Source: Allomyces arbusculus (lineage: Eukaryota > Blastocladiomycota > Blastocladiomycetes > Blastocladiales > Blastocladiaceae). Taken from it: a stretch of DNA of 64,000 nt. Of this stretch, positions 22,904 to 34,656 are shown one piece after another; the stretch's first letter is position 1, and each line of letters opens with the position of its first letter. The position numbers and the translations under genes were made by a program. A model generated the notes under the pieces. The model was not told where the DNA came from, did not search any database, and was given only the letters and a program-made list of their open reading frames with translations. The stretch is taken from positions 124,001 through 188,000 of the forward strand of contig JADHYV010000036.1 of assembly GCA_027604705.1 (NCBI GenBank), given 5' to 3'.

Positions 22904-25697
22904 GGGTGATGGATGGACTTCCACTCGTCAATCTTGCGAAATAACGATGAAATGAGCGACGACGATGTATCTCAATAGAGTTGAAATCTGCCTGGGTGCG
23001 TTCACGAGTTTCAGTTACACGGCGGCGACGACAGTCCGTTGATGCTCTGCAGCGACGCCGCAGCTACTAAATACATCTTGGACGAACCGACACGAGCGGA
23101 TCATCGCAGAGAAGAAATGAATTTACAGCAAATGCTGCCAAAATGTCAACATTGCCAACGGGTCATGGACTGCTGTCAACGATGCACTGGCGCGCCGTGC
23201 TGCAAATGAGACGTGAGTGATGAGGTGAGTGATTTGGGCGCCTGGTGGGAGACACGACGGTCGGTGCGACTCCACTGGCGCGTTCGCGCTCACACGGGCC
23301 CATCCCACGCGGGCCCTACATAGTTGATGATACGTGTGTGACGGCGCTCTGTGTGGGAAATACGGCCCCTGGTGGGCATTGCGTGAGCCACACAGCTCGC
23401 AGGGAGAGTGCACTTGTGCTCGCACGAGCTTGGCAACGTCGGGGTGAGCGCGAGACGCTTCGGCTTGGTGCGGTGGAATCGCGGTGCTGGTGCGCCACCC
23501 GTGGTCACGCGTCGAGCCGCGTCGGGCCGTGTCCAATCCGTACCGAATTGCGCAGTCGCGCTGGTGGAAGCTCGAGAAACCGGCGGCGCGTCGTACGTTT
23601 TGCGCCTCGAAACCGGAAACAAGACGAGCGGACCACGAGAGGGCGACGGCGAGGGATCTGGCCGACAGACGCGTGCACATGAAAGCAGCATGGGGGGAAG
23701 CGCGTAAGCCATCAATTTGCTGAGCATATCACAAACTCGACCCACAATACAACCAATTTCCTCAACAGCGTGGCACAAACAAAAACCGGAAGGCAACAGT
23801 GACGACGACGACGTACCTGGCCGACAGACGCGAGCACACACGAAAGCAGGATGGGGGGGGGGGGGGGCAAGCGCGAGCAAAGAGAAGCAGCAGTTGAGGC
23901 CCCCAAGTCCTTTGGTCGTTGCATGCTCAGTTGTGGCTAGGCGGAGTGAGTGCGAAAAACAGGGTGGAGAATGGAAGATAGGGAAAACGTAAATGCGGCG
24001 AAGGCGACAACATCAGTCGAGGTCAGGCAAACGATTTATGGGCATGCGCATGGCAAGGAGCAAGACATCAAACATCGGCCTGGCGTTGCCAATGACGTGG
24101 TCGACTGACTCGAACGAGTCAGCGTTGGAGTCACCTCCAAACCGACCATGTCGCCCACGCCAATCACACCCTGGAACTTGCGCGCCGCACAGAGTCGCCC
24201 GTGATCAAATCCATGATCGAGATCGATTTCGGCAGCGGGCATATCGCGCCGACTTTCAGGCTGGGCGACACGTCAGGGGGCAGCATGCAACACCCGTCTT
24301 TTTGCTCCACCAGTACCAGTGTCATAGGCCTACACCCTCAAGCGACAGAACACGGCGTCATGGGCCACGAGGGAGTCAGTGGCAACGACAGTCCTGATGT
24401 GCGCGACCTCGACCAGAAGATGCGCGATCAGGACACGATCAAGGTGCAAGCTGGGACACTGTGCAAGTCTGAGTCAGACTTCAGATGAAGTGGCCTGTTG
24501 GCAAGGGCCAGTGACACGCGCGTGTAGCCACAAGATCATCCTGGCCAAGCCCACGGAAAGCGAATGAGGCAGTAGAGGTCCGAGGAGAAATCGCGCGCCT
24601 TCTTCACCCTGTTTGGCCAGTGGGTTCACAGTCGAGACGCAACAATAGCAGCTTGCAATGCAGAGAGAGCTGCCTGGCCATGCGTGGGTGGCTTGCTGAA
24701 CGGAGGGCGTGGGATGGAGTCGAGTTTTGGTTGGAATTTGTCGCCTGTCTTTGTGTTTTGGGTTTGTTCTTTGATTTGAGGCTGCATGGGCAGTCGGGAA
24801 GGGTTCACTTGAACTCATGGCCAATACTGTTCATGCTCATTCCCGAACGTGTGCGCTTAGCCCCCAGTCCAGCATGAGTAACAGAGTGTAACCACGAATT
24901 GAAATACCTTGTTCATGAGTGGGCTGTTTGTGTTCCATGGCAGCTTCTGTCCTCGCTAGTCATGTTGCACAACAGCATCAGGCTATGGCCATTGTGTTGC
25001 ATTGAGGGCAGGCGCAGACTTGCTCAAGTGGGCGTTGGCGCCTGGACATCCGTGGGGTCATAGCGTGCGCGACACGCATTGGCCTCTGCGGATGTGCGGA
25101 CGCGAGTTACGGGTGCGTCGGGAGCGCACGGAGCGCGAGACGCGACCAGGTCACGCCCCTCTCACGCTTTGCACGCCAATGTTGGGCGAGCCGGTGAGTC
25201 AGCGCCGCCAGCGCAGCCGGCCGGCCCGTTTTGTTTCACGGCGGGCGGAGACCACATGCCGTGGCCTGGCCGACATCACCGCCTGTGTGCACGCACGACC
25301 ACCACGACCGCCGGCTGCACCGCCTGCACCATCCAGCGACGACGACGACGGCGCGCACGACCGCCACCAGCAGCGGCAACCGCACCCGCACGCACGCGCA
25401 GCGCCCTTGCGCCCCCCGATCTTGTCTCGCTGTTGGCGTCGCTCGCCCCCACCTGTCGGCGCACCCGCTGCGATCACCACCTTGGCGCCGACCGTGTCGC
25501 CGCGTCCCGCCCCACGACAGCGACGCTCACTCGGACCGTGCCGACCGTGAGCCCGTTGCCGCCGCTGCCGGATCCGCGCCCAGGTCCTCCGCCGGCAACC
25601 CGCTGGCCCTGGCGACAGCGTTCCGGCACCGCTACTGATCCCTGCCGGCTTGTCGCCCGACCTTTGAACCAATACCACGATTCCCTCCGCCGCCACC
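22904..25697. other. Gene-poor 2.8 kb region
   Basis: No ORF here joins into a recognisable protein on either strand. It contains a duplicated ~50 bp block (23658-23704 and 23817-23875), a G run (23853-23867) and, toward 25,200-25,690, C-rich repetitive triplets that are presumably the 5' UTR and promoter of the carrier gene. A non-coding RNA or a rapidly evolving gene cannot be excluded. Confidence 0.5.
23658..23875 (+). repeat. Imperfect direct duplication, two ~50 bp copies
   Basis: Copies at 23658-23704 and 23817-23875 share CTGGCCGACAGACGCG, then a GCACA-type stretch, GAAAGCAG and ATGGGGGG, and end AAGCGCG. The second copy is expanded by a G run. The spacer is unrelated. Confidence 0.65.
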
Positions 25698-27061
25698 ATG
25701 TCCCCACCAACCGCCACGCACCCGCACCCGGCCGCGCCGGCATTACCGCACCCGAGGTCCATGCCCGCACTCGGCAACGTGGGCCCCATCCATGCCGTGC
25801 GCGCCTTTCTCTGGTACCTACGCCCCGCCACGACCTTCCGATCCTCGCGCCGCCGCCGCTTCCGGTTCCCCTGATCCCGATCGCTCGCGTCGCGCTAGGA
25901 GACACGAGCGGCTGCGCAACTCGCTCGCGGGCGGTGCCGCCGGCGCCGGCGCCTCGTTTCTCACGTGTCCGCTCGACGTCGTCAAGACGCGGCTCCAGCA
26001 CTCGCCCAAATACGCGGGCACATTGCACGGCCTGCGCACGATCTGGACCGAGGAAGGGTACCGCGGCTGGTACCGCGGACTCAACGCGACGATGCTCGGG
26101 TACTTGCCGAGCTGGGCGATTTACTTTACCGTCTACGAGGAGACCAAGAGGTTGCTCTACGCCTTCTCGGACGGGTACCCGCCGGAGGTGGACGGGCACC
26201 GCGACGGGTCGAGCCACGGGAACGCGCCGGCTTTGGCGACGGCGATTGGGGCCGCGCCCGCGACGAGGGCCGACGACGCGCCGCCGACGCAGGGGAGGTT
26301 GTCCCCGGGCACCGTCAATGTGCTGAGTGCAATGGCAGCGGGCGTCGTCTCAACGACCGCGACGAATCCGCTCTGGGTCGTCAAGTCTCGGTTCATGGTA
26401 CCGATTCTCATGCTCCCCAGACTGGCCGTTTCGGACTGAATCCGCGTTGGAATTGACCCTCGACCTGCGCCATCGATAGACGCAGTCCGAGCACACGACC
26501 TACAACTACCGATCGATCTGGCAGGCCTTCTACCAAATCTACACGCACGAAGGCGTGCGCGGCTTCTACAAGGGGCTTGGCACGTCGTTGCTCGGCGTCT
26601 CGCACGCGGCTGTGCAGTTCCCGCTCTACGAGCGCATCAAGTATATTCTGCACTTCAAGTCCCTGACACAGTTCCATGAGAACGTGCACCAGCGCGAAAA
26701 AGTGGCAACACACCATATTCTCGCGGCCAGTGTCTTGTCCAAAATGGTCGCGAGCATGATCACGTACCCGCACGAGGTACGACGCGGAACTCGCCGTCCC
26801 CACCTTCTCACCCAACGGCCATCTGAGGTTTTTCTTCCCGCATAGGTCATCCGCACCAGGCTGCAGGTCCAGACGCACCCGATCCGGTACCACTCGATTC
26901 GGCACTGCGTGCGTGTCGTGTTGCACGAGGAGGGCCCACGCGCGTTCTACCGCGGCCTTGGCACCAACCTGTTCCGCACCTTGCCCAACTCGGCCATCAC
27001 GCTCTTCACCTACGAGCGGCTCGCCAAGTTGCTCGAGGTTTGGTCACACGTGGATCCGTAA
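25698..27061 (+). CDS. Mitochondrial carrier (SLC25 family; NAD/pyrimidine-nucleotide/folate-carrier clade)
   Basis: Exons 25698-25813, 25899-26397, 26480-26776 and 26846-27061 give 375 residues. The start CCACCATG at 25698 is in a strong context; exon 1 splices through TGG to reach HERLRNSLAGG. The three mitochondrial-carrier repeats show the PX[DE]XX[KR] signatures CPLDVVKTRLQ, NPLWVVKSRF and YPHEVIRTRLQ. The Trp in the second signature and the block SKMVASMITYPHE are typical of the clade holding yeast Yia6/Ndt, Rim2 and animal SLC25A32/33/36. An inner-membrane transporter is secure; the substrate (NAD+, pyrimidine nucleotides or folate/FAD) is not determined. An unusual ~60-residue hydrophilic loop sits between helices 2 and 3 (around 26160-26300). 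Confidence 0.9.
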
Positions 27062-27440
27062 CGTCTTGGCCACCCCTCCTTCCCCTCCTCTCATCTCTAA
27101 ACCAACCGTTTTTGCCGCCCACCTCCCTCCCTCGCACGCGCATTTCGGCGGAGACGGTATGCCGAGCTCGCGCGCTGCGTCTGCGTTTGTCCTTTTTGGA
27201 TTGGAATGTGATTTGCAGCTTCTGCCCCTTCTCGCTGCTTTCTTTAGACCAAGTTTGCTGCTTATTCGTTCGTGCGCGACAAAAAGTTATGATCATCCTC
27301 GGAAATACATATGCATCAGTCGGCGCCCTTGCACGGTGCTGTCAACAGGACACGAAAATCACACGTCGCAATGGCACGATTTTCATTCAATGCAAAACAA
27401 GCGAACCAGACGATATTGGGCCCTCGAATCCGACCTAATC
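27062..27440. other. Convergent intergenic region
   Basis: About 0.38 kb, T-rich toward the middle, between the stop codons of the carrier and the M16 peptidase; presumably both 3' UTRs. Nothing else seen. Confidence 0.5.
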
Positions 27441-30400
27441 TTACTCCTGGTCGCCCGCAACGACCGCCAACTCGATCCCCATCTCCGCAAACCCGCGCTG
27501 CACCTCGTCCACCTTGGCAGGCCCCGTCGCGACCACGACCAGCGCCGACGCCGGGTCAAACAGCCGCGGCAGGTACTTGCGACACGCCTTGAGCACCGTG
27601 TCCATATCCACATTCTCAATCTCGTTCAGCAGCCACTGGTGGTAATGCCCGACCTCGGCCGGCACTCCATGCAGAACTGCGGCCGTGAACGACGCGGCCG
27701 CCGCGGCGCGCGGCGAATCCTCACGGGCGACAATCCCGTACGCGACCGCGGCTTTCGCCGAATCGAGCATCGTCTGATCAATCGCCAACTCGCCGGTGCC
27801 CGAGAGGACATCGGCCACGATCGCGCGCGCGCGGGCGTACGCTTGTACGACATTGTTTGCGCGATAAATCCCGAGCCCGACGGTCGCCGCATTCGGGTCG
27901 GCCGCGAGGTATGCGCCGTAGGCGAGTCCCGGCCCGCGGATCTGTTTCCAGAAAAACCCTTCCATCGTCGAGAAAATCTCAAACGCAACCTGGACCGCCG
28001 CCAAGTCGGCGTGCGTCGCGCTCTCGACGCCGTGCGCGGTCGCCAGCAGGTAACCCGACTCGGTCGCGGGGACGCGGACCAACTTGCCGTTGCCGTCGGT
28101 CGACTTGGGCATGCGGCCGAGAAGGGAACGGAACGCGGCGGTCGGCGGAACACGGCCGGTCGCTGGACCCGCAACAGTAGGGATGTCAGCCACGACCGCG
28201 CGCCACGGGTCGAGGATCGCCGGGACGCCGACGCGCCGCAGGGCGCCCGTGACGTGCACGCGCACCTTGTCGGTTGCGAGGAGCGCGTCGCGCAGGGCCG
28301 CCAAGTCGGCGGCGACGGCCTCGTCCTTGGCCTCCAAGCGGGGCACGAGCGCTTGCAGGAACGTGACCTGTTGCGGCAACGCAAGCAGCTTCTGGTTCGA
28401 CTCGTCGGAGTACAGCAGCGACTTGATCGTCCAGGTCGCCATTTTCATCGCGTCGCGCTTGAGCTGCGGCACGTCGGCCAGCATGTTCTTGGCGATCGTC
28501 GTGAGCCGCGTCAGATCAAACACGGCGTCACGCACGAGCGTGCGGATCCAGTCGACACCCGTTGCGTACTTGTCGGGCGTGACGCGCAGAGCCACGGTGA
28601 TTTGCGACTCGTACGCACCCGCGGCGAATGACGCGCCGCCCTGGGCGCCGGACCCGGCGCCGGCGCCGAAACTGACCGTGTCGGCGTTCAACCCGGCGAC
28701 AACGGCCTCGTACGGGACCACGGTCCCGTCGGGCTTTTGCAGCGGCAGCGCGAAGAGCGCCTCGAGGTAGAGCGCGAGGTACATGCGCAGGTGTTTCGGG
28801 ATGCTCGAACTGTCGAGGACGAGCGCTAGCCCGATAAACTGCGAGTGCGCCGCGTCCAGTTGCACAAACACGGGGAAGTCGCCGTTGTCCGCCACGTACG
28901 CGGCGACCTCGGCCTGCAGCGGCGAGTCGGCGAATCGCGCGGCGGGCGGCAGTTGCGCCGACTCGACGTGCGGCAATTCGGCATCGAGCGCGGCGATCGG
29001 GAACCCTTCAATGATTTCCGCGGGGACGGGCGCGTCGTTGGCGGCGATCGCCGCGTCCACCTCGGCCTGCCGCTTGGCCAGGTCCTCTGGGTCCTCGAGA
29101 CGCTTGGCCACGCGCTCGGCGTCGGCAGCCGCGATTTCGTCGGCGCGCGCGGCCGAGGGGGTGGCCAGGAGCGTGACGCGCGGGGCATCCACCAAGTGCG
29201 TCCTGAGCAACTCGGCCCATTCGGCGGGCTCGACAGCGAGCAGCGCCTCGTGTAGCCGGTTCTCATCGACAAAATCGAGCAAGTCGGCTGCGGTGTCTCG
29301 GTCACCGTAGAGGTGGTGTGCGATCACGCCTGCGGCAAACATGTAGCTCGGATCGGATTCGGCCTGGTTGAGCGTGCGCAGGCGGCGCAGGTCGAGCACG
29401 GAACGCATGCGGCCGGCATCGATTTCGTGGTCCCGCAGGACAGCGAGGACTTGATCGGGTACGGACGCGAGCTTCTCGGTCGCGACCGACGACAGGATCA
29501 GGGTCATGGACGTCTCAGCAAATGAGTTTTGGTAGTAGGCCACGTCCGTGGCCACGGCATCGTCGCACTCGACGAACGCTTGCTGCAGGACAGCCACCGA
29601 TGAGTCGGTCAGGTACATGAGCAGCGCGTCGAGCTTGGCGAGGGCCAGGGCGTCGCCGATCGCCGGACCGCGCCAGGCAATGTAGACTGACCCCATGGAC
29701 TCGTCCTCGTCCGGGAACAGCAGCGTTTCCGTGACCGACTCCTCGAGCGGCTTGATCGGCTTGCCGACCCACGGGCGCGGAACCTCCGGCAAGGGGCCCT
29801 TGGCGGCGATCTTGTCCTCGAAAGGGACGAGCGCATCAAGCACGGCGGCCTGGTCGACCGTACCAGTAATCACGAGACACAGCGTATCCGGGCGGTAGAA
29901 CCGCGCGTGGTACTTGCGAATCTGATCGATATCGAGTTCGCGCAGCTTGCGCATCAGACCACCCGTCTCAGAACAGTACCCCGACGGCGGCGGGTAGAGC
30001 AGCTGCAACATCCGGTGCGAGGCCAAGTCCTCGGGCGTGTTTTCACGACCCTGCATCTCCGAGTAGACGACGCCGCCGTCCTCGCCCTTGCCGTTCACGT
30101 GGTAGACTTCGGTCGTGTAGCCCGTCTCGGTGAGCGTCGGGTAGAGGACATGGTCGAGGAAGATGGGCAGGATTTGCCGAAAACCGGCCGAACCGGCGGT
30201 CGTGACCGTGTATGCCGTGTGGTCAGTCGCGGTCCACGCGTTGGTGCCGCGCGCGCGCGCGCGGTTGGCGAGCGTGTCAAGAACACCCTTGTAGGGGTAA
30301 TCCTCGGATCTGAGAACGTAGGGCGTACTTGGGTCAGCGATCTGGTTCCACGAGATGGGATGGACGCGACCAAGACGCGTCTAAATAACCACTTCGCGTC

Positions 30401-30632
30401 CGTACCCCAGGAAGATCAGGTGCTCGAGCGTGTGTGGCAGACCCTTGTCGATCAGGTCGTCGGCCTCCTCGGTGGGCAGCGCAAAGAAGCCGTTGACGAG
30501 CGGCGTGTCGATGTGCACAAAGGCGACCTCGAGCCCGGTGCGCGGGCTACGGAACTTGGTCACGGGCACGTCATAGGACGTGACAACGTGCTGCACGAGG
30601 TCAAACTTGGCGTGCTCGGCGGGGGTGGTCAT
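27441..30632 (-). CDS. M16 (insulinase/pitrilysin) metallopeptidase, Sdd3/mug138-like
   Basis: Two exons: 30632-30406 and 30309-27441 (96 bp intron), 1,031 residues, the size of yeast Sdd3 (YOL098C). The zinc site HxxEH is seen as LPHTLEHLIFLG at residues ~65-75. The intron splits the next conserved block, FLGSEDYPYKGVLDTLANR; then come GTNAWTATDHTAYT and SEMQGRENTPEDLASHRML. The C-terminal M16 repeats follow, and the large exon is unbroken over 2.87 kb, unlike its intron-rich neighbours. The ATG at 30632 (MTTPAEHAKFDLVQ) suits a cytosolic enzyme. Upstream in-frame sequence contains a hydrophobic stretch (LLAVLVVILAVL), so an N-terminal membrane anchor from an earlier start is possible. Physiological substrate unknown. 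Confidence 0.92.
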
Positions 30633-30955
30633 GGTGATGGTTGCTTGGCCCAAGAAGCGAGAGAGGAACGACGGTCGCGACGAGAGCACGGCCAGTATGA
30701 CGACCAGGACGGCGAGCAGACGACGTGGCGACGCGACCAGGTGGTGAACCAGGTCCGGGACGAGCGCGTCACGCGTCGGCGAGGCAGTCGTCGGCAAATA
30801 TCGCGGTGGTGGCGACGGTGCTGGCGGTGGTTGTCGTCGTGGTGGATGTGTTTGTGGTCGGCGCATTTGTGGTTTGGGAAGCCGACTTCGGCCCCGCGCG
30901 CGTCTGACGTGATCAATTCCATCCGGCATCATTTGCGCCGCGCAGATAGCGGCGG

Positions 30956-30999
30956 ATGGTGGAGAATGGTGGAGAATGGTGGAGAATGGTGGTGAATGG
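30956..30999 (+). repeat. Tandem 10-bp repeat ATGGTGGAGA
   Basis: Three exact units and a decaying fourth, upstream of the M16 gene. Confidence 0.85.
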
Positions 31000-32141
31000 T
31001 GTGTCATGGTGCTGCAGCCAGAACGTGACCGCGTCGTCAACCGTCGCGCCACCGCATGCTGCCAACCTGCCGCCACCATCGCTGCCGTCGCCCTCGAGCG
31101 ACACGCGCCGCCGGTCGCACTGCGCCCATACCGCGCAGCAACTTGCTGCATTCTCTGCTCACGATGGCTCCGGGCAACTGCGGTCGCGTCCGCAAGCGGG
31201 GGGAGGCCGCAAAACGTGCGAGACTTGCCCACCCAACCTCGCGCCAGCAGAGGCCGGGGCGAGCAGATCCATGAGCGATGGCGGCCGCGGAGCAGCGCCG
31301 GCGTGGTGGCCCAAGGCGGACGCGCTGTGCTCATCGCGGTCCGATTTCGCGCCACGAACGGCTGCGCTGGCTGGGTGCACGGTGGCGACAGCACGACGCG
31401 TAAGCGTGCAGGACGTGCGCTACATATGTCGCATGCACGCGGTCGCTCACCGCCCTTGTCGTCACCGGCGCACGTTACGCGGAGTTGGCTTTTTGCTGGC
31501 CGTGGTCGGACATCGACTCGTGCATGTTGTCTTTTTGCATTTTTGGGCCATTTTGCAGATGCACGTTTGCGCCTGGTTCATGCCACGCCATGCAGCGCCC
31601 TGGGGCCTCGCCCTGACCTCATGATCGCGCACGGACCCAGACCAATCGCGCAAGCAAGCAACACGTCGTTCAAATTTTCTTTTTGCGATCCCATCGGTCG
31701 GCCTGTTGGTCTGTTCATCTTGCTTTCGCCCCTCTCGTCGCTCAATCCCTTGCAGCGTGCGGTGGTGTCGCCGCGGCGGGGGCGGCGTGGCGGCTGGCGC
31801 GCGCACGCGCTTCCACAACGTCCCATTTCGTCCTCGTCGCGGCCAGCCAACCACCAATCTCGCCAACTCGTCGCCGTCCGTCCATAGGCCTCGTCCGCAG
31901 TGCACCGTGACGCGGCGTCGGCCTGCCTGTGCATAATCACCGCGCGCCAATGGGCCCCAACCCCTTCCTCGAATTCGAACCAGAGAGGAGAGGGTGTGCC
32001 GTGTACGCGCGGTCGTCATCGATGTTGGCAGAGAACCAATCATTTACCGCCGCTGCTCATTGTCATATTCGGCCGTGATCTCTGGTCGGTGCCTCCCACC
32101 CTCCTCTTTGACGGCTGGGGGAACTCATACTGCGACGGGAA

Positions 32142-32149
32142 TATAAAAA
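32142..32149 (+). promoter_or_regulatory. TATA box of the nucleotidase gene
   Basis: TATAAAAA followed about 30-60 bp later by a long CT-rich tract (32165-32210), a usual fungal initiation context. The chosen start codon is 320 bp downstream. Confidence 0.6.
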
Positions 32150-32470
32150 GCGACTGCCGCGCCCATCCAGCTCTGTCTTTCTCTCTCCCTCCCCTCTTTT
32201 CCCTTTCCCCGGAGCTCGACTTGCTCTCCCGCACTTGCCGCGTACTTGGATCCGGCTGCGACTCTCTCCCTGTCCCCACGCCTGTCGATTGATCTCGCTC
32301 ATTGCGAACCGCACCGCTCGCAAGCACCACTTCACTCTCCCGCCGCGCCGTCGCCGTCCACGACGACGCTGACGACGCGCCCGTACTCGCCCATCGCGAA
32401 TTCGCTCCGCCACCGCGGCCACCCAACGCTCTCCCTACGCACGAGCCCCGACGCTGTGCCCACATCCATC

Positions 32471-33842
32471 ATGACTGGCACCAAGACCGCCAATGCCGTC
32501 ACGACAACGGCACCGCACGTCGCGGATCCGGCCGTGCACAAGCCCGGCAGCGCCGACGTGAAGCCCACGGCGATTGACGCGTCGGTCTCCGGCGCGATTG
32601 CCGACCATCTCCGGCCCAACGACGCCGATGCGGCGACGACACAGGACCCACTCAAGTTTTCCGTCTCGGCGGGCGTTACGGCGGCGGAGCCGTCGAAGAC
32701 GACGCGGCCAGTCGCGGAATTGGACGGGGTCCCGCTGCCGACACTGCCGATGCCAGAGAAACCGCGCGCGTACTTGCTGTTTGATATCGATTCCACGCTG
32801 TACGTACCGCCTTGCGCCGTGAAATGGATGGACTCAAGGACGCGCCGCTCACCCCCATTTCGCGGAACCGTGTAGATACTCGGACCACACAGGCGTCGGC
32901 AAGCGCATGCACGAGCTAATTGTCAAGTACATGCACGAGGTCGTGGGTTTGCCCGTCGACGAGGCCGACCGGCTCGGCAAGCAGTACTACAAGGAACTCG
33001 GGCTCGCGATTCGTGGGCTCGTCAAGTACCACCACGTGGATCCGGCCGACTACGACAAGCACGTCGACCAGGCTGTCGAGCACGATAAGCTGATCCACCG
33101 CGACGACAAGTTGCGCGCGGCGCTCGCGCGCGCGAAGCCCGATGTGGTCCGGTGGACGTTTACGAATGCCGGGCTTGTGCACGCGGCTCGGTGCCTGCGC
33201 CGGCTCGAAGTGGAGGAGTTTTTCCATGGCATGGTACGTTTTTCGCGCGTCCCAATTGGTCGTGTTTGGTGATGGATGGCAAGATGCTCACGCGTTTCCC
33301 GCCGGTAGACCTACTGCGACTACACGATCCCGAACTTTGCGTGCAAACCCGAGACCCCCTTCTTTGAACAAGTCCTCTCGGACCTGCACGCATCGGCGCA
33401 TCCAGACACGCCCATCTACTTTGCCGACGACTCGCTGCTCAACCTCGGCGCCGCCAAGAAACTCGGGTGGCACACAATCTGGGTCGACGCGAAGCGCGAG
33501 GGCCTGTCGGACGAAGAGCGTGCGGCGCTCCCACCCGCACCCGAGTTTGTCGACCACGCGATCGGCGCAATCGCCGAAATCGCCGGTGTTCTCCCGGACC
33601 TCTTCTACGCGGGCTCGCGCGCAGGGTCGACGCGGTCGCGGTCGTCGTCGGTCTCGGGCAAGGTGTCGAAGCGGCGGCCGGGCGTGCTCTCCAAGATTGC
33701 CGCGTTCATGGCGAGTTGCACGACGGGGAGCGCCGGCCGCGCGGTGCGCGACGACGCACACAAGGCGAAAGCACCGGAGAAGCCGGCCGTCGAGCCGGCC
33801 GTGGTCGAACCGGTCAAGACGGTCGAGGCCGTGGCCGCGTAA
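32471..33842 (+). CDS. HAD-family pyrimidine 5'-nucleotidase (Sdt1/Phm8-like)
   Basis: Exons 32471-32799, 32876-33233 and 33309-33842 give 406 residues. All four HAD motifs are present: FDIDSTLY (nucleophile and acid Asp; the codon pair is restored across intron 1, STLYSDHTGVGKR), TFTNAG (motif II), the Lys near CKPETPFF (motif III) and YFADDS (motif IV). The helical cap and the sequence YCDYTIPNFACKPE match fungal Sdt1/Phm8 and plant homologues that dephosphorylate UMP/CMP, nicotinamide mononucleotide or lysophosphatidate. The ~100-residue N-terminal and ~85-residue C-terminal extensions, both low-complexity, are longer than in yeast. The ATG at 32471 is the first downstream of the TATA box that gives the conserved frame without very odd sequence; an in-frame ATG at 32246 is possible. 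Confidence 0.88.
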
Positions 33843-34248
33843 GTGCGCGACGCTGACACGCGCGCATGGGGACGCGACATGGGGGGCCGTGTGCATATCA
33901 TGATCTCTACCTTCTCCACCCACCCGCGAGGGGTCCCCGGCGGACCTCGGATACCTTGGCGGTGTGGTGGGGAGCGGCGGCCCTAAAGACGTGTGTCGAG
34001 TGGACCTGGTCGTGCTCGTGTTCCGTGTCGGCTTGTTTCTTCTTTTACCTTCCCAAGACTTTGGACAGATGTTGGGTGAGGGGAGTGGATGGGGATCCCT
34101 TGGGGCTAGACGAGGGGCCTTGTATATTGATTGCTATTGCCGTTCTTTGGGCGCGTTGTGAAATGAAATTCTTTGCTTGCTGAAATTGGGATTGCTCGCT
34201 CTGCCATGAGGTGCCGAACAAAAGCCCAAAATCTGTCTCGCAGAGCAG

Positions 34249-34321
34249 GTCCGCGTGGTCTAGTCGGTTATGACGCTTGTCTCACACACAAGAGGTCTCC
34301 AGTTTGAATCTGGACGCGGAC
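34249..34321 (+). tRNA. tRNA-Val (CAC), copy 1
   Basis: A 73-base cloverleaf with acceptor GTCCGCG paired to CGCGGAC, anticodon arm CTTGT-CTCACAC-ACAAG (anticodon CAC) and T stem TCCAG/CTGGA. No intron and no encoded CCA. The T loop reads TTTGAAT, whereas the second copy has the normal TTCGAAT; loss of C56 would weaken the elbow pair with G19. Confidence 0.9.
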
Positions 34322-34469
34322 ATCGGATCGCTCGGCGAGTCAATTAACGATTGTTGAACGTTGAGGATGCTTTTTGCTCCAATTGTGTTTTGAAAGGTGT
34401 CACCCAAACAAAGCCGCCTTCGCGTCGATTCCACACTACAGAGGTGACGGCGAAGCTCATCCCCTCTCT

Positions 34470-34484
34470 CCCCCCCCCCCCCCC
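34470..34484 (+). repeat. Poly-C run
   Basis: Fifteen C in the spacer between tRNA-Val and the 3' end of the channel gene. Confidence 0.85.
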
Positions 34485-34656
34485 TCAATCCATCAATAAA
34501 TGCGTCTGGTGACACTCACAACCCGCTCTGCATCTCAATAATACTTCGCGCACGCGCAACCCCCCCAAACCGGCAACCGCACCCGGATGTGTGCTACTTT
34601 GTATGTATTAAGAAGTTCGTAAATACACCGCCACTCCATCCACCTTCACCGCAGTC

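Larger units (their letters stand above)
30633..32470. other. Divergent intergenic region, 1.8 kb
   Basis: It lies between the M16 peptidase and nucleotidase start codons. It contains a 10-bp tandem repeat (30956-30999), possible upstream coding of the M16 gene near 30,640-30,900, and a TATA box for the nucleotidase at 32142. Other ORFs look like chance. Confidence 0.5.

Noticed and set aside
25079-26326. 415-residue Arg/Pro/Thr-rich ORF
   Set aside because: Frame shadow of the carrier gene and its C-rich 5' region.
29907-30995. 362-residue plus-strand ORF
   Set aside because: Antisense to the M16 peptidase exons; composition is that of a complementary-strand shadow.
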